A stretch of 47,648 nucleotides of DNA. Source: an uncultured Bacteroidota bacterium (GTDB taxonomy: Bacteria; Bacteroidota; Bacteroidia; Bacteroidales; P3). The position numbers and the translations under genes were made by a program. The stretch is taken from assembly GCA_902788805.1 (NCBI GenBank), contig CADALO010000015.1:1-47648 (forward strand). Reading direction: 5' to 3'. This document shows, one piece after another, positions 45,613-47,648 of this stretch. Positions within the stretch are counted from its first letter, which is position 1, and every line of letters starts with the position of its first letter. A model generated the notes under the pieces. That model had not been told where the DNA came from. It saw only the letters and a program-made list of their open reading frames with translations, and did no database searches.

Positions 45613-46008
45613 TTATCGGCGGATAAGTGTGTATTTACGAACCGAGCTGAAAGGCGGGTCGTACCACAGTGTCAGCGTGTTGAACGAGTTGCTGAAACTG
45701 AGGTCGAGCACACAGCTTTCGCTGTTGTAGTCTTCGCCGTCATAATAGGTGCGCGATATATAGAGCGCCGAATCCTTGTCCATATAGTACTGCCACTCAA
45801 TATCGGTGGTGAACGGACGATAGTCCCACGAGCCGTTCTTTACGGTCACATACTCGCCGTCGAAGGTCAGGTTCAGAGCCGGATCCTTGGCATTGGAGAC
45901 GCTGACCCAGTTGCCCACAAGGACATCGGGGTGCTGATGGTTTTCGGGGTCGCACGACACGAGGAGCGTCGCCGCCAGCAAACAAAAAAACATTCTGATT
46001 TTACTCAT
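45613..46008 (-). CDS. Small hypothetical lipoprotein
   Basis: This 131-residue protein begins MSKIRMFFCLLAATLLVSC, a lipoprotein signal with Cys19, followed by a lipocalin-like beta domain (VLVGNWVSVSNAKDPALNLTF, then DSALYISRTYYDGEDYN). A small binding protein is possible; no family is certain. Its stop codon directly abuts the start of the CapA-like gene. The ATG at 46008 gives the signal and is preferred to 46062. Confidence 0.75.
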   Translation of the reverse strand: MSKIRMFFCLLAATLLVSCDPENHQHPDVLVGNWVSVSNAKDPALNLTFDGEYVTVKNGSWDYRPFTTDIEWQYYMDKDSALYISRTYYDGEDYNSESCVLDLSFSNSFNTLTLWYDPPFSSVRKYTLIRR

Positions 46009-46066
46009 AGTTGTATCTTTTTTTACATAAATAACGTCCAACCATTGCTTTTTATTACACACTATG

Positions 46067-46320
46067 TCAAAATAAAGGTCTCAACGGATCTGCCACCGTC
46101 CCTATGCGGCCGCCGTTCTCGAAGTGGAGCACCGTGTCGCCCTGAAAGACGTTGTGCAGCCGTGCGGAATAGTACCACAGCTTGATATCGGCACCGCTCT
46201 TATTATGCCTGCTGGGAGACGGCATTCCACTCTGCGGGGGTGCAACGATATACAGGAAGAATAGACTGTCGGTAGGTGCCGTCACGCCGATGCATTCGTC
46301 GCCGACGAAGGCGCCCTCCG
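46067..46320 (-). pseudogene. C-terminal remnant of a Bacteroidota surface protein
   Basis: The minus-strand frame after a TGA near 46325 reads EGAFVGDECIGV, then DSLFFLYIVAP, IKLWYYSARLHNVFQGD and GGRIGTVADPLRPLF. The pattern (AFVGDECxGV, then a short beta domain ending GTxxDP) resembles the C-terminal repeat of many secreted Bacteroidota proteins. There is no start or signal peptide, and the N-terminal bulk is missing, so this is a truncated gene. Confidence 0.5.
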
Positions 46321-46387
46321 CAATTCACAGGAGGTTCCTTCTTTTTTAGGCATTTATTAGGGTTTCTTTGTTTTTATAGAGTTATTA

Positions 46388-47473
46388 TCAATCGAGAGGT
46401 TTCAACATTTCGGTATGATACATCCCGAAAAGCCCCTTAGTCATAGATATGGCGACCGTGTCACCGGGATGGAAGGAGCCATCGTCGCCTGCAGCAATAT
46501 AGATATATCCCTTCACAGGCTCTTCAACCCATACTGAATACTGGTTAACGTCCTTTCGGCGACCTGCAAGGTAATGCTCTCGCACAACACCTCGTCCATC
46601 CACCTGATCCTTGCTCCCCAGCCATACATTGACAGAGAAAACGGCTGTCATCAATAGTCCCAAGCCTATTCCTGCAGGCCAAATACCAAAAAAAACGGGA
46701 CCCCACCAGCCATCGAAATACTTCTTCAGTAGTGCAAGACCAACGATAGCGCCAACCACTCCCAAGACAAGCAAGACAACCCACAGGGGCAGCGTAAAAG
46801 GCAAAACAGTTTCGCTGAAATCCCAACAACCAATGATAGAAACAAGCAAAGATGCAGAGAAGACAACAATAAAAAGAATACTCCATAAACCCACCCCTAA
46901 GGAAGAATGACTGCCCATAAAGCCAGCATGGCGTTTCTTTATTCTCTGCCAAAAAGTAAGTTTCTCCACCTCAAAAAAACCATCTGCCATAGGGCGCAAC
47001 TGCAACATAGGACGAGGCTCGTATGTGGACTTTCCCTGAGGCTCAATCTCCATTAGTTCAGCACCCCCTTCATCATCGATTTCTACAAAACCATAGCGCG
47101 TGCCCGATGGGGCAACGGCAAAAATCTCATCGGTCGACGAGTCGCTCAAATCATAAAAATATTTGCCACGAGGGAGTATTGACATAGACTCATCATCAGG
47201 CAGCTGAAACCACGCCTTGGCAACGACACCCTTATGTGATGAGAGCTCCGACTTGAAAAGATTGCAGAGACTGTGGAAATCCCAACTGTTACAGAGACGA
47301 TTGGGCCGGACAACATACTGGTTGATTCGGTCGCCTTCCATCACCTTCAGAGATGTAATGGTTTCTTCATTTTCGAAAACCTTTTCGAAAAACAACAAAT
47401 CCTTAACCACCGCCTGTATAGCCGTGAAAAGTTCATCCCTCGAAAGGCCCTCTATCAGTATTAATTCTTTCAT
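46388..47473 (-). CDS. Hypothetical membrane protein
   Basis: This 361-residue protein has a soluble N-terminal half of about 190 residues (MKELILIEGLSRDELFTAI) and then three or four membrane helices (LWSILFIVVFSASLLVSII, LWVVLLVLGVVGAIVGLALL, IWPAGIGLGLLMTAVFSVNV). A C-terminal beta part follows (VKGYIYIAAGDDGSFHPGDTVAISM). No family was recognised. It is a lone gene just upstream, in map order, of the rRNA operon end. Confidence 0.7.
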   Translation of the reverse strand: MKELILIEGLSRDELFTAIQAVVKDLLFFEKVFENEETITSLKVMEGDRINQYVVRPNRLCNSWDFHSLCNLFKSELSSHKGVVAKAWFQLPDDESMSILPRGKYFYDLSDSSTDEIFAVAPSGTRYGFVEIDDEGGAELMEIEPQGKSTYEPRPMLQLRPMADGFFEVEKLTFWQRIKKRHAGFMGSHSSLGVGLWSILFIVVFSASLLVSIIGCWDFSETVLPFTLPLWVVLLVLGVVGAIVGLALLKKYFDGWWGPVFFGIWPAGIGLGLLMTAVFSVNVWLGSKDQVDGRGVVREHYLAGRRKDVNQYSVWVEEPVKGYIYIAAGDDGSFHPGDTVAISMTKGLFGMYHTEMLKPLD

Positions 47474-47521
47474 AATATAAATAACGAAGAAAGACCCTGA
47501 ATATTATAAACCTCATCGGAT

Positions 47522-47551
47522 AAAAAAAAGGAGTCCCTTGATGGAACTCCT
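47522..47551 (-). terminator. Terminator of the rRNA operon
   Basis: On the minus strand gagttcc pairs with gggactc, flanked by a further aggag/ctcct match, and eight Ts follow. It starts about 14 nt after the end of the 5S gene. Confidence 0.88.
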
Positions 47552-47564
47552 CTTTAAGAAGATT

Positions 47565-47648
<84 letters not shown>

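Overview
The window reads as a chromosomal segment of a member of the Bacteroidota, most likely order Bacteroidales, of moderate GC. Four things point there: two proteins end in type IX secretion (T9SS) sorting domains; there is an 800-residue TonB-receptor-like protein and many Bacteroidota-style lipoproteins; several promoters carry the Bacteroides -7 element TAnnTTTG, three of them with a TTTG about 17 to 20 nt upstream; and the Rhs core has the Bacteroidota form. The right end enters an rRNA operon through its 5S gene on the minus strand. No CRISPR array, tRNA or phage module was seen.

Layout. (1) 1-9407: an accessory region with the tips of two Rhs polymorphic toxins (a JAB-like metallopeptidase and an HExxH metallopeptidase), possible immunity or partner genes (a membrane protein, a lipoprotein, a formylglycine-generating-enzyme-like protein), an Rhs core remnant, an IS3-type remnant whose transposase frame runs into the second Rhs gene, a TonB-receptor-like barrel and a T9SS cargo protein. 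Two copies of a roughly 250-bp structured repeat follow the two toxin loci. (2) 9408-17329: a secreted GH2 beta-galactosidase, then on the minus strand an EFR1-type ferredoxin, a small HExxH membrane protein, a secreted unknown, a YiiX-like papain-fold lipoprotein and a membrane LytTR regulator. (3) 17527-24821: a tight operon fabH-fabF-fabZ-fabG-acp-etfB-etfA-acyl-CoA dehydrogenase. It holds a complete acyl-ACP elongation set except for a recognisable enoyl reductase, and an ETF plus acyl-CoA dehydrogenase occupy that place. (4) 24908-27010: a large T9SS adhesin-like protein. (5) 27629-32778 (minus): a SpoIIE-type phosphatase, an RsbW-type kinase, a STAS antagonist, a RelA/SpoT-type synthetase and a MESH1-like hydrolase fused to an APH-type kinase. 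This joins a partner-switching cascade to alarmone enzymes in one operon. (6) 33041-40508: a membrane protein, a TlpA-type thioredoxin lipoprotein, a repeat-rich island without genes (35.1-36.2 kb), two cell-envelope genes, and an ECF sigma factor with three small envelope proteins. (7) 40662-47473 (minus): an 1087-residue multi-redox-centre oxidoreductase that looks like HcnA, HcnB and HcnC fused into one chain with an added 2x[4Fe-4S] module, then a CapA-like protein, a lipoprotein, a gene remnant and a membrane protein.

Two observations stand out. The first is the gene content of the two operons in (3) and (5). The second is the number of short-period repeats. Heptamers, 9-mers and 11-mers form arrays in spacers, most of them with opposed (inverted) arms, and relatives of the 7-mer and 9-mer families are inserted in frame inside two large enzymes. 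Four 11-bp inverted arrays carry different core sequences, and in each the opposite arm carries the matching change.
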